From assembly GCA_937897315.1 (NCBI GenBank), contig CALCNS010000297.1, positions 1 to 16,842 on the forward strand: DNA of 16,842 nucleotides, read 5' to 3'. Below the pieces are notes generated by a model, which was not told the origin of the DNA, ran no database searches, and was given only the letters and a program-made list of their open reading frames with translations. A program made the translations under genes and the position numbers. This document shows, piece after piece, positions 1-6,655 of the stretch. This DNA is from an uncultured Bacillota bacterium. Lineage in GTDB: Bacteria > Bacillota > JAAYKD01. The stretch's first letter is position 1; each line of letters begins with the position of its first letter.

Positions 1-1
1 C

Positions 2-1759
2 CTCGAATACAGAGGGTATGACTCGGCAGGTATCGCAATAATCAAAGACGGACAGTTAATGCAAAGGAAAAATGCTGGGCGACTTTCAGAACTAGAAGGG
101 ATCTTGGAGAAAGAACCCATGCAAGCTCAAATCGGTATTGGACATACCCGTTGGGCTACCCACGGTGAGCCAAACAATGAGAATGCACATCCCCATGTAG
201 GAAGCAAGAAAAGAATCGCACTGATACATAATGGTGTGATTGAGAACTATCAGGAATTACGAGCGGAACTCAAAGCCAAGGGCGTCCCTTTCTTATCGCA
301 AACCGATTCCGAAGTGGTTGTAAATCTGCTTGAAGAAACGAATTTACCACTCATGGAAGCACTGGATGTGGTTCTTCCTCGATTGCGTGGTGCATATGCT
401 TTGGTAATGTTGGATATCCAACAACCAAAGCAGATCGTTGTGGCAAGAAAAGACAATCCGGTCGTAATTGGATTAGGCAAAGGCGAAAACTATGTTGCCT
501 CGGATATTCCAGCTTTGTTGCCATATACCAAAGAAATGGTTTTTCTCAAAGATTTCGAGCGAGCCATTATTCGTGAAAGTGGAGTGACATTCTATAATAA
601 AGAGGGTCAGGTTATAACGAAAGAAGTCCAAGAAATCACTTGGACGGCAGAAGCAGCAGAGAAAATCGGCTATGAGCACTTCATGCGAAAAGAAATTCAT
701 GAGCAACCGAAAGTTCTAAGAGATACCATGAAGGAACGTCTTCCTCAAGAAAATGGTCATGCGTTTTTTGGCGAGCTCGACGGTTCTCCATGGGATTGGA
801 GCAAAATCAATCGTATCATAACCGTTGCTTGTGGAACGGCATACTATGCGGGTATGGCTGGCAAATATATGATTGAAAAGCTGGCGAGGATTCCTGTTGA
901 AGTGGATATGGCATCCGAATTTAGATATCGTGATCCCATCATAACAAAGAACGATTTGGTCATGGTCATTAGTCAGTCTGGAGAAACAGCCGATACCTTA
1001 GCGGCTCTGAGAGAGGCTCAGACTAAGGGTGCGAAAGTATTAGCTGTTACCAATGTCAAAGGTAGCACTGTTTCCAGGGAGGCAGACTTTGTCATCTATA
1101 CACAAGCAGGTCCGGAGATTGCTGTTGCTTCTACGAAAGCCTATATCTCACAATTATTGGTTATGTTGATGATGTCCATCAAATTAGCAAATGTTCGAGG
1201 TTATCTGAACCAATCTGATTTGAATCATTGGATAGAGCAGCTTCGCGTGTTACCCTATTGGGTTGAAAAGGTTCTTTTACAAGAGAATGTGTTAGTGACT
1301 TGGGCTCGCAGGATTGCCGGATATCAGAATTTATTTTTTATCGGTCGTGACCTAGATTTCGCTTTAGCTTTAGAGGGAGCCTTGAAGCTGAAGGAGATTT
1401 CTTATATTCATGCAGAAGCGTATGCAGCCGGAGAGCTAAAACACGGACCGTTGGCGCTGATTTCCGGTGGAACTCCGGTTGTGGCGCTGACCTCACAAAG
1501 TCGTCTCATTGAAAAAGCGCTGAGTAATATTGAAGTGGTGAAAGCGAGAGGAGCTGTTTTGTTTCATATCACCAATTCTCAATTGATTAGCCGTAATGAA
1601 GATCAAGAATGGATTTTAGCATTACCGGAACTAGACGATTTGCTTATGCCTCTTTTAGCGATTGTACCTTTACAATTACTGGCATACCATGCTGCTGTGG
1701 CAAAAGGAAATGACGTAGATAAGCCTAGAAATTTAGCCAAGAGCGTTACCGTAGAGTAA
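2..1759 (+). CDS. glmS: Glutamine-fructose-6-phosphate aminotransferase (isomerizing), 5'-truncated by the window edge
   Basis: GlmS makes glucosamine-6-phosphate from fructose-6-phosphate and glutamine, the first committed step to UDP-GlcNAc and peptidoglycan. The reading frame is open from base 2 and begins LEYRGYDSAG, a segment that lies about 23 residues into full-length GlmS, so the start codon and catalytic Cys1 are outside the window. The 585 visible residues plus the missing end match the usual 600-610. The glutaminase half shows HTRWATHGEPNNENAHPH and ALIHNGVIENY. The two SIS sugar-isomerase domains follow, with ACGTAYYAG, SQSGETADT and EIAVASTKAYISQ. The C-terminus is the family-typical LAKSVTVE. 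A glmS ribozyme, common in Firmicutes, would lie upstream and cannot be assessed here. The gene ends at a perfect hairpin shared with the converging transporter gene. Confidence 0.97.
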   Translation, partial: LEYRGYDSAGIAIIKDGQLMQRKNAGRLSELEGILEKEPMQAQIGIGHTRWATHGEPNNENAHPHVGSKKRIALIHNGVIENYQELRAELKAKGVPFLSQTDSEVVVNLLEETNLPLMEALDVVLPRLRGAYALVMLDIQQPKQIVVARKDNPVVIGLGKGENYVASDIPALLPYTKEMVFLKDFERAIIRESGVTFYNKEGQVITKEVQEITWTAEAAEKIGYEHFMRKEIHEQPKVLRDTMKERLPQENGHAFFGELDGSPWDWSKINRIITVACGTAYYAGMAGKYMIEKLARIPVEVDMASEFRYRDPIITKNDLVMVISQSGETADTLAALREAQTKGAKVLAVTNVKGSTVSREADFVIYTQAGPEIAVASTKAYISQLLVMLMMSIKLANVRGYLNQSDLNHWIEQLRVLPYWVEKVLLQENVLVTWARRIAGYQNLFFIGRDLDFALALEGALKLKEISYIHAEAYAAGELKHGPLALISGGTPVVALTSQSRLIEKALSNIEVVKARGAVLFHITNSQLISRNEDQEWILALPELDDLLMPLLAIVPLQLLAYHAAVAKGNDVDKPRNLAKSVTVE

Positions 1760-1801
1760 AATGAAGGCAAAGTATGTGAATCATACTTTGCCTTCATTTT
1801 A
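1757..1801. terminator. Bidirectional intrinsic terminator between glmS and the MFS gene
   Basis: The arms 1757-1776 and 1782-1801 form a perfect 20-bp inverted repeat around the 5-nt loop TGAAT. The outer arm is AAAATG on one side and CATTTT on the other, so each strand gives a stem that ends in a short U run. The left arm overlaps the glmS stop codon, and the repeat ends 5 bases before the stop codon of the converging gene, so it can serve both transcripts. Confidence 0.88.
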
Positions 1802-1806
1802 GTTAT

Positions 1807-3111
1807 TTATGATTTTTTGGGTTGGGATTTTTCAAAGCGATTGACTAACCAAAAACACCAGGCTCCTCCGAACCGCAGGATGGCACAAATAAGGAATGCG
1901 ATTTGAAAGCCAAGCCGATTTTTCAGGGTTACACCCACAACGGGTGCAAATATCGCAGTAATACTGACTGCAGTTTGATGGTACGCCAAAAAGCTGGTTT
2001 TATTCTTTTCGGGAGTAGAGTCCAAGGTTGCGTTAAACAGGGAGAGGTTGACTCCGGAAAAAACCATCCCTGTAATCAAGTTGATAATGGCTACAAAATA
2101 CAAACTTTTGGAAAAGGCATAGGCCAATGGGACAACAAAGATCCAAATACCGGAAGCGAACAAGGTCTGGAGATTGCCATGTTTCTGACTGTAGCGAGTC
2201 CAGTAACCATATCCCATGAGAGAACCGCCCGTATTGATGAGACTGAGAAAACTGACCCAAGTATTATTAGCGCCGAGAACACGAACTTGATACAATGAGA
2301 ACAAAGACCAAGGAATCTGCCAAGCAAAATGAAAAACCAACGAAGCGGCCACAAAACGTAAAAACTTCTTCTCGTTTATGATTTCTGTGAATGCATTTTT
2401 TAATCCACCCAGTAGATCACGTTGTTTCGTCGTATTCTTAGTGAGCTCTGGAGCATTTACCGCAGCAGGAGCTTCGTCCATCCGAGAAAAGACCCAAACC
2501 TCGGTCATTGCTAAAAGGAAAGAGGTGAAAAAAGCAATCTGATATCCTAAAGGATAACTGGCGATATCGAGGAATCTCCCAGCTAGCAGTGTGAACGCCG
2601 TTCCAACAAGGTTTTGCAATCGATTTCTGGTGGCAAAGGAGATGGCTCGACGATCTGGTGGAATGACACTTGATATAAAGGACTGCCAAGCAACGTTTGA
2701 AATGGACCCAGGTAAATTCATCAAAGCGATGGTAGCTACAAGCAAAGTAGCTCGAATTCCCGGATCAAAAAAAGGAATGATAGCTAACACCAAGTAGAAT
2801 AAGCGATGCAAAAAGATAACCGTAGTCGTTACTTTATGTTTATTGGGTTGCTGGTCGATGTATCTTGCTCCAGGGATCATAGATAAGACGCTGACCAAAG
2901 CAGGAGCAGAGGATAACAAGGCAACCTGATAATCACTGGCTCCATTTTTGATAGCGAAGATACTAAGAAATGGATTGACAAGATTGATGGCCATGATGGA
3001 CAAAATGCCTTGAGTGATGTTGATTGTTTGATTTCTCTGAAATCGGGCCTCTTCATTGGAAGTTGTTTTTATTTGCAAGAGCTTCCACAAGGCCTGAGGA
3101 TTGCGATTCAT
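1807..3111 (-). CDS. Major facilitator superfamily (MFS) transporter
   Basis: The 434-residue polytopic membrane protein has the alternating hydrophobic segments of a 12-helix MFS carrier. A soluble N-terminal stretch of about 30 residues precedes the first helix (ITQGILSIMAINLVNPF). A first-loop motif, GARYIDQQPNKHK, stands where the MFS motif GxxxDRxGRR is expected and is degenerate. A long charged central loop around residues 215-240 (MDEAPAAVNAPELTKNTTK) separates the two six-helix halves. The substrate cannot be read from the sequence, and drug or sugar efflux are only guesses. The ATG at 3111 is supported by AAAGGTGG nine bases upstream. The gene is monocistronic, converges on glmS, and ends at their shared terminator. 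Longer plus-strand frames under it are shadows. Confidence 0.88.
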   Translation of the reverse strand: MNRNPQALWKLLQIKTTSNEEARFQRNQTINITQGILSIMAINLVNPFLSIFAIKNGASDYQVALLSSAPALVSVLSMIPGARYIDQQPNKHKVTTTVIFLHRLFYLVLAIIPFFDPGIRATLLVATIALMNLPGSISNVAWQSFISSVIPPDRRAISFATRNRLQNLVGTAFTLLAGRFLDIASYPLGYQIAFFTSFLLAMTEVWVFSRMDEAPAAVNAPELTKNTTKQRDLLGGLKNAFTEIINEKKFLRFVAASLVFHFAWQIPWSLFSLYQVRVLGANNTWVSFLSLINTGGSLMGYGYWTRYSQKHGNLQTLFASGIWIFVVPLAYAFSKSLYFVAIINLITGMVFSGVNLSLFNATLDSTPEKNKTSFLAYHQTAVSITAIFAPVVGVTLKNRLGFQIAFLICAILRFGGAWCFWLVNRFEKSQPKKS

Positions 3112-3169
3112 TCTCAGCTACCACCTTTGTTATTGTTACCTTAAGCCGAAGGTTTGACCCGGATATGGT

Positions 3170-3198
3170 ATCATAAGTAAAAGAGAAAGTAAATTAAA
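3170..3198 (-). promoter_or_regulatory. Weak candidate promoter for the MFS gene
   Basis: On the minus strand TATGAT (3170-3175, 5 of 6 to consensus) lies 17 bases after TTTAAT (3193-3198, 3 of 6). This would start transcription about 50 bases before the MFS ATG. The -35 match is poor, so this is only the best candidate in the 180-base gap. Confidence 0.28.
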
Positions 3199-3210
3199 AG
3201 AACTAATGGC

Positions 3211-3249
3211 AACAAAAAATACAGCCTTCTGCATTTTACCGCAGAAGGC
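3211..3249 (-). terminator. Intrinsic terminator of the C_GCAxxG_C_C gene
   Basis: GCCTTCTGC (3224-3232) and GCAGAAGGC (3241-3249) form a perfect 9-bp stem with an 8-nt loop. Read on the minus strand, the stem is followed by TGTATTTTTTGTTG (U-rich), about 40 bases after the stop codon of the gene at 3292-3729. Read on the plus strand it has no U tract, so it acts on the minus strand. Confidence 0.82.
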
Positions 3250-3291
3250 AGCAGGAGTAGTATCTTGCGTCACGCGCAAAGGTTAGTTTTG

Positions 3292-3729
3292 TCAGCCACA
3301 GTCCTCTTCGGCACCGGGTAAACCATTATCCAAAAAATCTTCCACGGTTTCAACAACAAAACGTACATATTGTGCACAGCGCTGTTTTGCATCAGGTTCA
3401 TGTTTTAAAACGTTGCAGTCTGCATTGCCGAATTTTTCGACAAAGGCATTGAACAAAGCCGCACTATACTCTTTCATTTCGGTCTTTCGTTCTTCTCCCA
3501 TACTCCGACCGAAATAACGGCCTAAGGTAAGCATGCCGCCTGTTAAAGCACCACAAATCGATTCTACACCCATACCTCCGGAAAATGAGCCGGCATAATG
3601 ATTGCCATAATCTACTTCTTCTTGAGTTAAGCCATCTGCTTCCGCTAAGGCAATAAAAACAGATTCCGAGCAACTATAGCCCAAGCTTAAATATAATTCC
3701 AATGCTCTATCACTTGCTTTAGACATCAT
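3292..3729 (-). CDS. C_GCAxxG_C_C family putative redox-active protein
   Basis: This 145-residue soluble protein carries the cysteine pattern of the C_GCAxxG_C_C family (Pfam PF09719, described as putative redox-active). Cys20 lies in YSCSES. A glycine-rich stretch SFSGGMGVESICGALTGG contains Cys59, and a late pair Cys105 and Cys118 follows in ADCNVLK and QRCAQYV. A further Cys144 is the penultimate residue. There is no signal peptide or membrane segment. The biochemical role of the family is not established, and metal or cluster binding is an inference from the conserved cysteines. Two ATGs are adjacent at 3729 and 3726. With AAGGG upstream, the second has the more usual 8-base spacing. The gene is monocistronic, with a near-consensus promoter and its own terminator. 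Confidence 0.85.
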   Translation of the reverse strand: MMSKASDRALELYLSLGYSCSESVFIALAEADGLTQEEVDYGNHYAGSFSGGMGVESICGALTGGMLTLGRYFGRSMGEERKTEMKEYSAALFNAFVEKFGNADCNVLKHEPDAKQRCAQYVRFVVETVEDFLDNGLPGAEEDCG

Positions 3730-3769
3730 ATCATCCCTTCATATATAAGTATAAATAGTATTGTTTATC

Positions 3770-3798
3770 ATTATAGCAAATAAGCTGAAGGATGTAAA
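3770..3798 (-). promoter_or_regulatory. Near-consensus sigma-A promoter of the C_GCAxxG_C_C gene
   Basis: On the minus strand, -35 TTTACA (3793-3798, 5 of 6) and a perfect -10 TATAAT (3770-3775) are separated by exactly 17 bases. Transcription would begin near 3763 and leave a leader of about 35 bases before the ATG. No clear operator repeat is visible around it. Confidence 0.8.
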
Positions 3799-3925
3799 TA
3801 AAATAACCAAATAAATCATAATAAAGCGATATGGTATAAAGATTTCTTGTCGAATCAGACTTCTATTTGTCACTACATAGGATTTCAACTATGCGAGACG
3901 AAATCAATAGAACAGAATGACACAT

Positions 3926-3943
3926 AAGGGGGAAGTTTCTTTG
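3926..3943 (+). promoter_or_regulatory. Ribosome binding site that points to a TTG start for the PRPP synthetase gene
   Basis: The purine run AAGGGGGAAG (3926-3935) lies just upstream of TTG at 3941, with normal spacing of about 8 bases from its GGGGG core. The in-frame ATG at 3917 lies upstream of this run and is itself preceded by TAGAACAGA, which has no Shine-Dalgarno match. The TTG is therefore the better-supported start, giving MNSGRIIKLFAG. Confidence 0.7.
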
Positions 3944-5056
3944 AACTCTGGAAGAATCATTAAGTTATTTGCAGGAACGGCCAGCAAACGCTTAGGTGAG
4001 AGAATCGTGGAACATCTAAAAAGGGAGTTACCGGAAAGCGGCGGATTAAAGTTTTTGGAAAAATACCGTCTATCCGATATCACTGTCAAAAAATTCTCCA
4101 ACGATAATATTTTTGTACGTTTGGAAGAAACCGTCCGAGAAGCAGACACTTATATCATCCAGTCTTCTGGTATACCGGTGAATGATCGATTCATGGAACT
4201 TCTCATCACCATTGATGCTATGAGAAGAAGTTCGGCAGGTCGCATTACGGCAATTGTCCCTTACTTGCCATACTCCCGCTCCGATAAAATTGATCAGCCT
4301 CGAGTTCCTCTGACTGCTCGTTTAGTAGCGGATTTAATCGAAGCAGCAGGAGCAGATCATGTTGTCGTGATGGATTTACATGCAGATCAAATTCAGGGCT
4401 ATTTTAATATACCGGTCGATCATTTGAAAGCAACTAGTGTTTTAGCATCCTATGTAGAAGAGAATTACTTGCATACGATTCCAGAAGAAGAATTAAAAGA
4501 TTGGATAGTCATCTCCCCAGATGCGGGATCCGCTAAACGAGCGCAGAATTTCGCATCGATTCTTGGATTACCCTTGGCGGTTGTTTTAAAAGAAAGAACT
4601 GGAAACAACGATAAGTCTGAGGTGATGCATGTCATCGGAGATATCGATGGGAAGAATGCCATCCTCTTTGATGACGAGATTGATACAGCTGGTTCCATGA
4701 TGAATGCCATTACTTCTTTGTGCGAAAACTTTGGTGTGAAGCAGGTGATAGCGGTCGCAACACATGGAATCTTTTCAGGACCGGCTATCCGTCGTATTGA
4801 AAGCAACCCTTATTTGAAGTCAGTGGTCGTGACGGACACATTGGACGTGCCAGAGAAAGGTGAAACCTGTTGCAGAACATACAGCAGCGACGGTAAAATG
4901 ATTCATGATGAGGTTTTGGTAACTAAGATCAACGTATGTTCCATCTCGGAATTATTGGCTGCTACGATTCGCTCCATACACTTGGGTGAAAGTGTAACAC
5001 ATTTGTATGAACGTTGGGAGATTAATGAGCCCAGAAAAGATAAAGGCAGAAAATAG
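3941..5056 (+). CDS. prs: Ribose-phosphate pyrophosphokinase (PRPP synthetase), divergent long paralog
   Basis: The protein would make PRPP from ribose-5-phosphate and ATP for nucleotide, histidine and tryptophan synthesis. From the TTG start it has 371 residues, against about 315 for class I Prs. The extra length is an insert in the N-terminal region (around PESGGLKFLEKYRLSD), small loop inserts, and a basic C-terminal tail. Core motifs are present: IVPYLPYSRSD, DLHADQIQGYF with the catalytic-type His near residue 147, ISPDAGSAKRA, and the PRPP loop FDDEIDTAGS near 243-252. The flexible-loop Lys and Arg are kept as K217-E-R219. Departures from canonical Prs include FSNDN for FSDGE and YSRSDK for YARQDRK. 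Activity is likely but altered regulation or substrate is possible. A weak promoter candidate is TTGTCA (3867) with TATGCG (3890). A terminator-like hairpin follows the stop. Confidence 0.87.
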   Translation: MNSGRIIKLFAGTASKRLGERIVEHLKRELPESGGLKFLEKYRLSDITVKKFSNDNIFVRLEETVREADTYIIQSSGIPVNDRFMELLITIDAMRRSSAGRITAIVPYLPYSRSDKIDQPRVPLTARLVADLIEAAGADHVVVMDLHADQIQGYFNIPVDHLKATSVLASYVEENYLHTIPEEELKDWIVISPDAGSAKRAQNFASILGLPLAVVLKERTGNNDKSEVMHVIGDIDGKNAILFDDEIDTAGSMMNAITSLCENFGVKQVIAVATHGIFSGPAIRRIESNPYLKSVVVTDTLDVPEKGETCCRTYSSDGKMIHDEVLVTKINVCSISELLAATIRSIHLGESVTHLYERWEINEPRKDKGRK

Positions 5057-5057
5057 T

Positions 5058-5103
5058 AGCCCGTTTCGTTATAAACGGCTATCCACAGACAAGCCGTTCC
5101 GTT
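5058..5103 (+). repeat. Near-identical short direct repeat enabling alternative hairpins
   Basis: AGCCCGTTTCGTT (5058-5070) recurs as AGCCGTTCCGTT (5092-5103). Between the copies, AACGGCT (5074-5080) is complementary to either copy. It can pair with the first copy (stem with one bulged C, loop CGTTAT) or with AGCCGTT of the second copy (perfect 7-bp stem, 11-nt loop). The second pairing competes with the terminator stem that begins at 5085. Confidence 0.6.
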
Positions 5104-5123
5104 GAACTGGTTTGTCTGTTTTT
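5085..5123 (+). terminator. Intrinsic terminator or attenuator between prs and pxpA
   Basis: ACAGACAAGCC (5085-5095) pairs with GGTTTGTCTGT (5109-5119), an 11-bp stem with one G-U pair and a 13-nt loop, followed by a short T run to 5123. It lies 28 bases after the prs stop. Only 30 bases separate it from the pxpA start codon, so there is no room downstream of it for an ordinary promoter. Confidence 0.72.
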
Positions 5124-5153
5124 GTGTGAATTATGGGAAGAGGAGGAGTTCTT

Positions 5154-5927
5154 ATGTCAAAAAGAATGGATTTGAATTGTGATATGGGTGAGTCTTTTGG
5201 AGTTTACAAATATGGAGCAGATGAAGAGATCATTGCAGAAATCACGTCTGCAAACATTGCTTGTGGATGGCATGCGGGAGACCCAAATGTCATGAATCAT
5301 ACTATAGAACTGTGTAAAAGAAATTCAGTATCTGCAGGTGCACATCCTGGTTTTCCTGATTTAGTGGGTTTTGGGCGTCGAAATATGAATATCGCCCCCA
5401 AAGATGTTCGAAACGATGTGATTTATCAACTTGGGGCATTACAAGGATTTGCCAAAAGTCATGGAGTGCCATTGCAGCATGTAAAAGCACATGGCAATTT
5501 ATATAATATGGCTGCAAAAGATCAAGCAATGGCGGCTGCCATTGCTGAGGCAGTAGCAACCGTAGATTCTTCCCTTATCTTAGTAGGGTTATCCGGTTCG
5601 CTGCTATGCCTAGAAGGCAAAGCAGCAGGTTTGAAGGTAGCACAAGAGGTATTCGCAGATCGGGGCTATCGAAGAGATGGCAGCTTGGTGCCAAGAGGTG
5701 AGCCCGGAGCTATGATACATTCACCGGAGGAAGCAGCGAAACGAATGATACAACTCATGGAAAAAGGATTCCTTTTTGCAAATGATGGGTCGGCATTGGA
5801 ATTAGAAGCCCATACCATATGTATGCATGGAGATACCCCGGGTGCTGCATCCTATGCGAAAGCGATAAGAATGCAGCTCGAGCAAATGGGTGTTGAAATC
5901 GTGATGATGTCCGAGGTGATTCGATGA
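5154..5927 (+). CDS. pxpA: 5-oxoprolinase subunit A (LamB/YcsF family)
   Basis: PxpA, with PxpB and PxpC, forms the prokaryotic ATP-dependent 5-oxoprolinase that opens 5-oxoproline (pyroglutamate) to glutamate. The 257-residue length fits the family. Conserved blocks are MDLNCDMGESFG (residues 5-16), NIACGWHAGDP (34-44), AHPGFPDLVGFGRR (63-76), KAHGNLYN (111-118), FADRGYRRDGSLVPRGEPGA, and the C-terminal ICMHGDTPGA. The protein is cytoplasmic. An in-frame ATG exists at 5133, but AGAGGAGGAG (5140-5149) lies between it and 5154, so 5154 is the start that the ribosome binding site supports. The gene opens a tight pxpABC operon, and its stop overlaps the pxpB start by ATGA. Confidence 0.95.
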   Translation: MSKRMDLNCDMGESFGVYKYGADEEIIAEITSANIACGWHAGDPNVMNHTIELCKRNSVSAGAHPGFPDLVGFGRRNMNIAPKDVRNDVIYQLGALQGFAKSHGVPLQHVKAHGNLYNMAAKDQAMAAAIAEAVATVDSSLILVGLSGSLLCLEGKAAGLKVAQEVFADRGYRRDGSLVPRGEPGAMIHSPEEAAKRMIQLMEKGFLFANDGSALELEAHTICMHGDTPGAASYAKAIRMQLEQMGVEIVMMSEVIR

Positions 5928-6655
5928 TGAGGCTCCCCCGCTTTCTCATGCAAGGGGATCGGGGAATGGTGATTGAGTTTGGACAGGAAATTCATCATCA
6001 ATACGTTGAACAAGTCCGGCTATTGATGGTAGCACTGGAAGAAGCCAGAATTAGTGGAGTAGAAGAGCTCATTCCGACCTATCGCTCGTTACTAGTCCGA
6101 TATCAACCTCTGCGCATAGATTTTTATGAATTACAAGAAAAGGTAGAATTACTACTACAAGAAACCAACCGTGTTCTTGCCCCGGCGTTTGTTACCGACA
6201 TTCCCGTCTGTTATGACGAGGAGTTTGGGCCGGATCTTATGGATGTCGCCAATCACGCCAAATGTACAGCGGAAGAGGTTATTCAAATCCATACTTCGGC
6301 TGATTATTTGATTTATATGCTGGGGTTTACTCCGGGTTTCCCTTATTTGGGAGGGCTCTCTGAGAAAATTGCATGCCCAAGATTATCAAAACCTAGAACA
6401 GCAGTGCCTGCTGGCTCTGTTGGAATAGCGGAGACTCAAACGGGAATCTATCCTCTGCTTAGCCCAGGAGGTTGGCGTATTATAGGTAAAACACCTCTGC
6501 GATTGTTTGATCCTCAAATCGAACCTCCTGTTCTTCTTCGTGCAGGTGATTATTTGCGCTTTGTTCCAATTTCACGAGAGGAGTATCTGGAGATTAGCAA
6601 GCAAGTCGAATCCGGATTCTACTCTGCAGTACGCAGACCGAAGGAGGTGCAATGA
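5924..6655 (+). CDS. pxpB: 5-oxoprolinase subunit B (KipI / carboxyltransferase domain 1 family)
   Basis: PxpB is the partner of PxpC in the 5-oxoprolinase complex. In Bacillus subtilis the homologue was first named KipI for its effect on the sporulation kinase KinA. The 243-residue protein shows the CT_C_D signature: GFTPGFPYLGGL (134-145), then PRLSKPRTAVPAGSVGIA, QTGIYPLLSPGGWRIIGKTP, and RAGDYLRFVPI. The N-terminal part, GDRGMVIEFGQEI, is also typical. The start overlaps the pxpA stop (ATGA), with a weak GAGGTG upstream inside pxpA. A second ATG follows at once, so the start is uncertain by one residue. Translation is probably coupled to pxpA. The stop overlaps the pxpC start in the same way. 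Confidence 0.94.
   Translation: MMRLPRFLMQGDRGMVIEFGQEIHHQYVEQVRLLMVALEEARISGVEELIPTYRSLLVRYQPLRIDFYELQEKVELLLQETNRVLAPAFVTDIPVCYDEEFGPDLMDVANHAKCTAEEVIQIHTSADYLIYMLGFTPGFPYLGGLSEKIACPRLSKPRTAVPAGSVGIAETQTGIYPLLSPGGWRIIGKTPLRLFDPQIEPPVLLRAGDYLRFVPISREEYLEISKQVESGFYSAVRRPKEVQ

Noticed and set aside
1903..2298. 131-codon plus-strand frame inside the MFS gene
   Set aside because: It is antisense to a clear 12-helix transporter, has no recognisable domain and no convincing binding site, so it is a shadow frame.
3891..3920. Nine-codon reading frame (MRDEINRTE) whose stop overlaps the ATG at 3917 upstream of prs, a possible leader peptide
   Set aside because: Only a weak AGGA precedes it, it has no regulatory codon run, and the overlapped ATG is probably not the real prs start.
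5102..5131. Possible pxpA promoter using TTGAAC in the terminator loop as -35
   Set aside because: No acceptable -10 hexamer occurs at 16-18 bases, and the start would fall on the ribosome binding site.
5133..5153. Upstream in-frame ATG of pxpA
   Set aside because: The strong AGAGGAGGAG lies downstream of this ATG and is correctly spaced for the ATG at 5154, and family alignment begins there.
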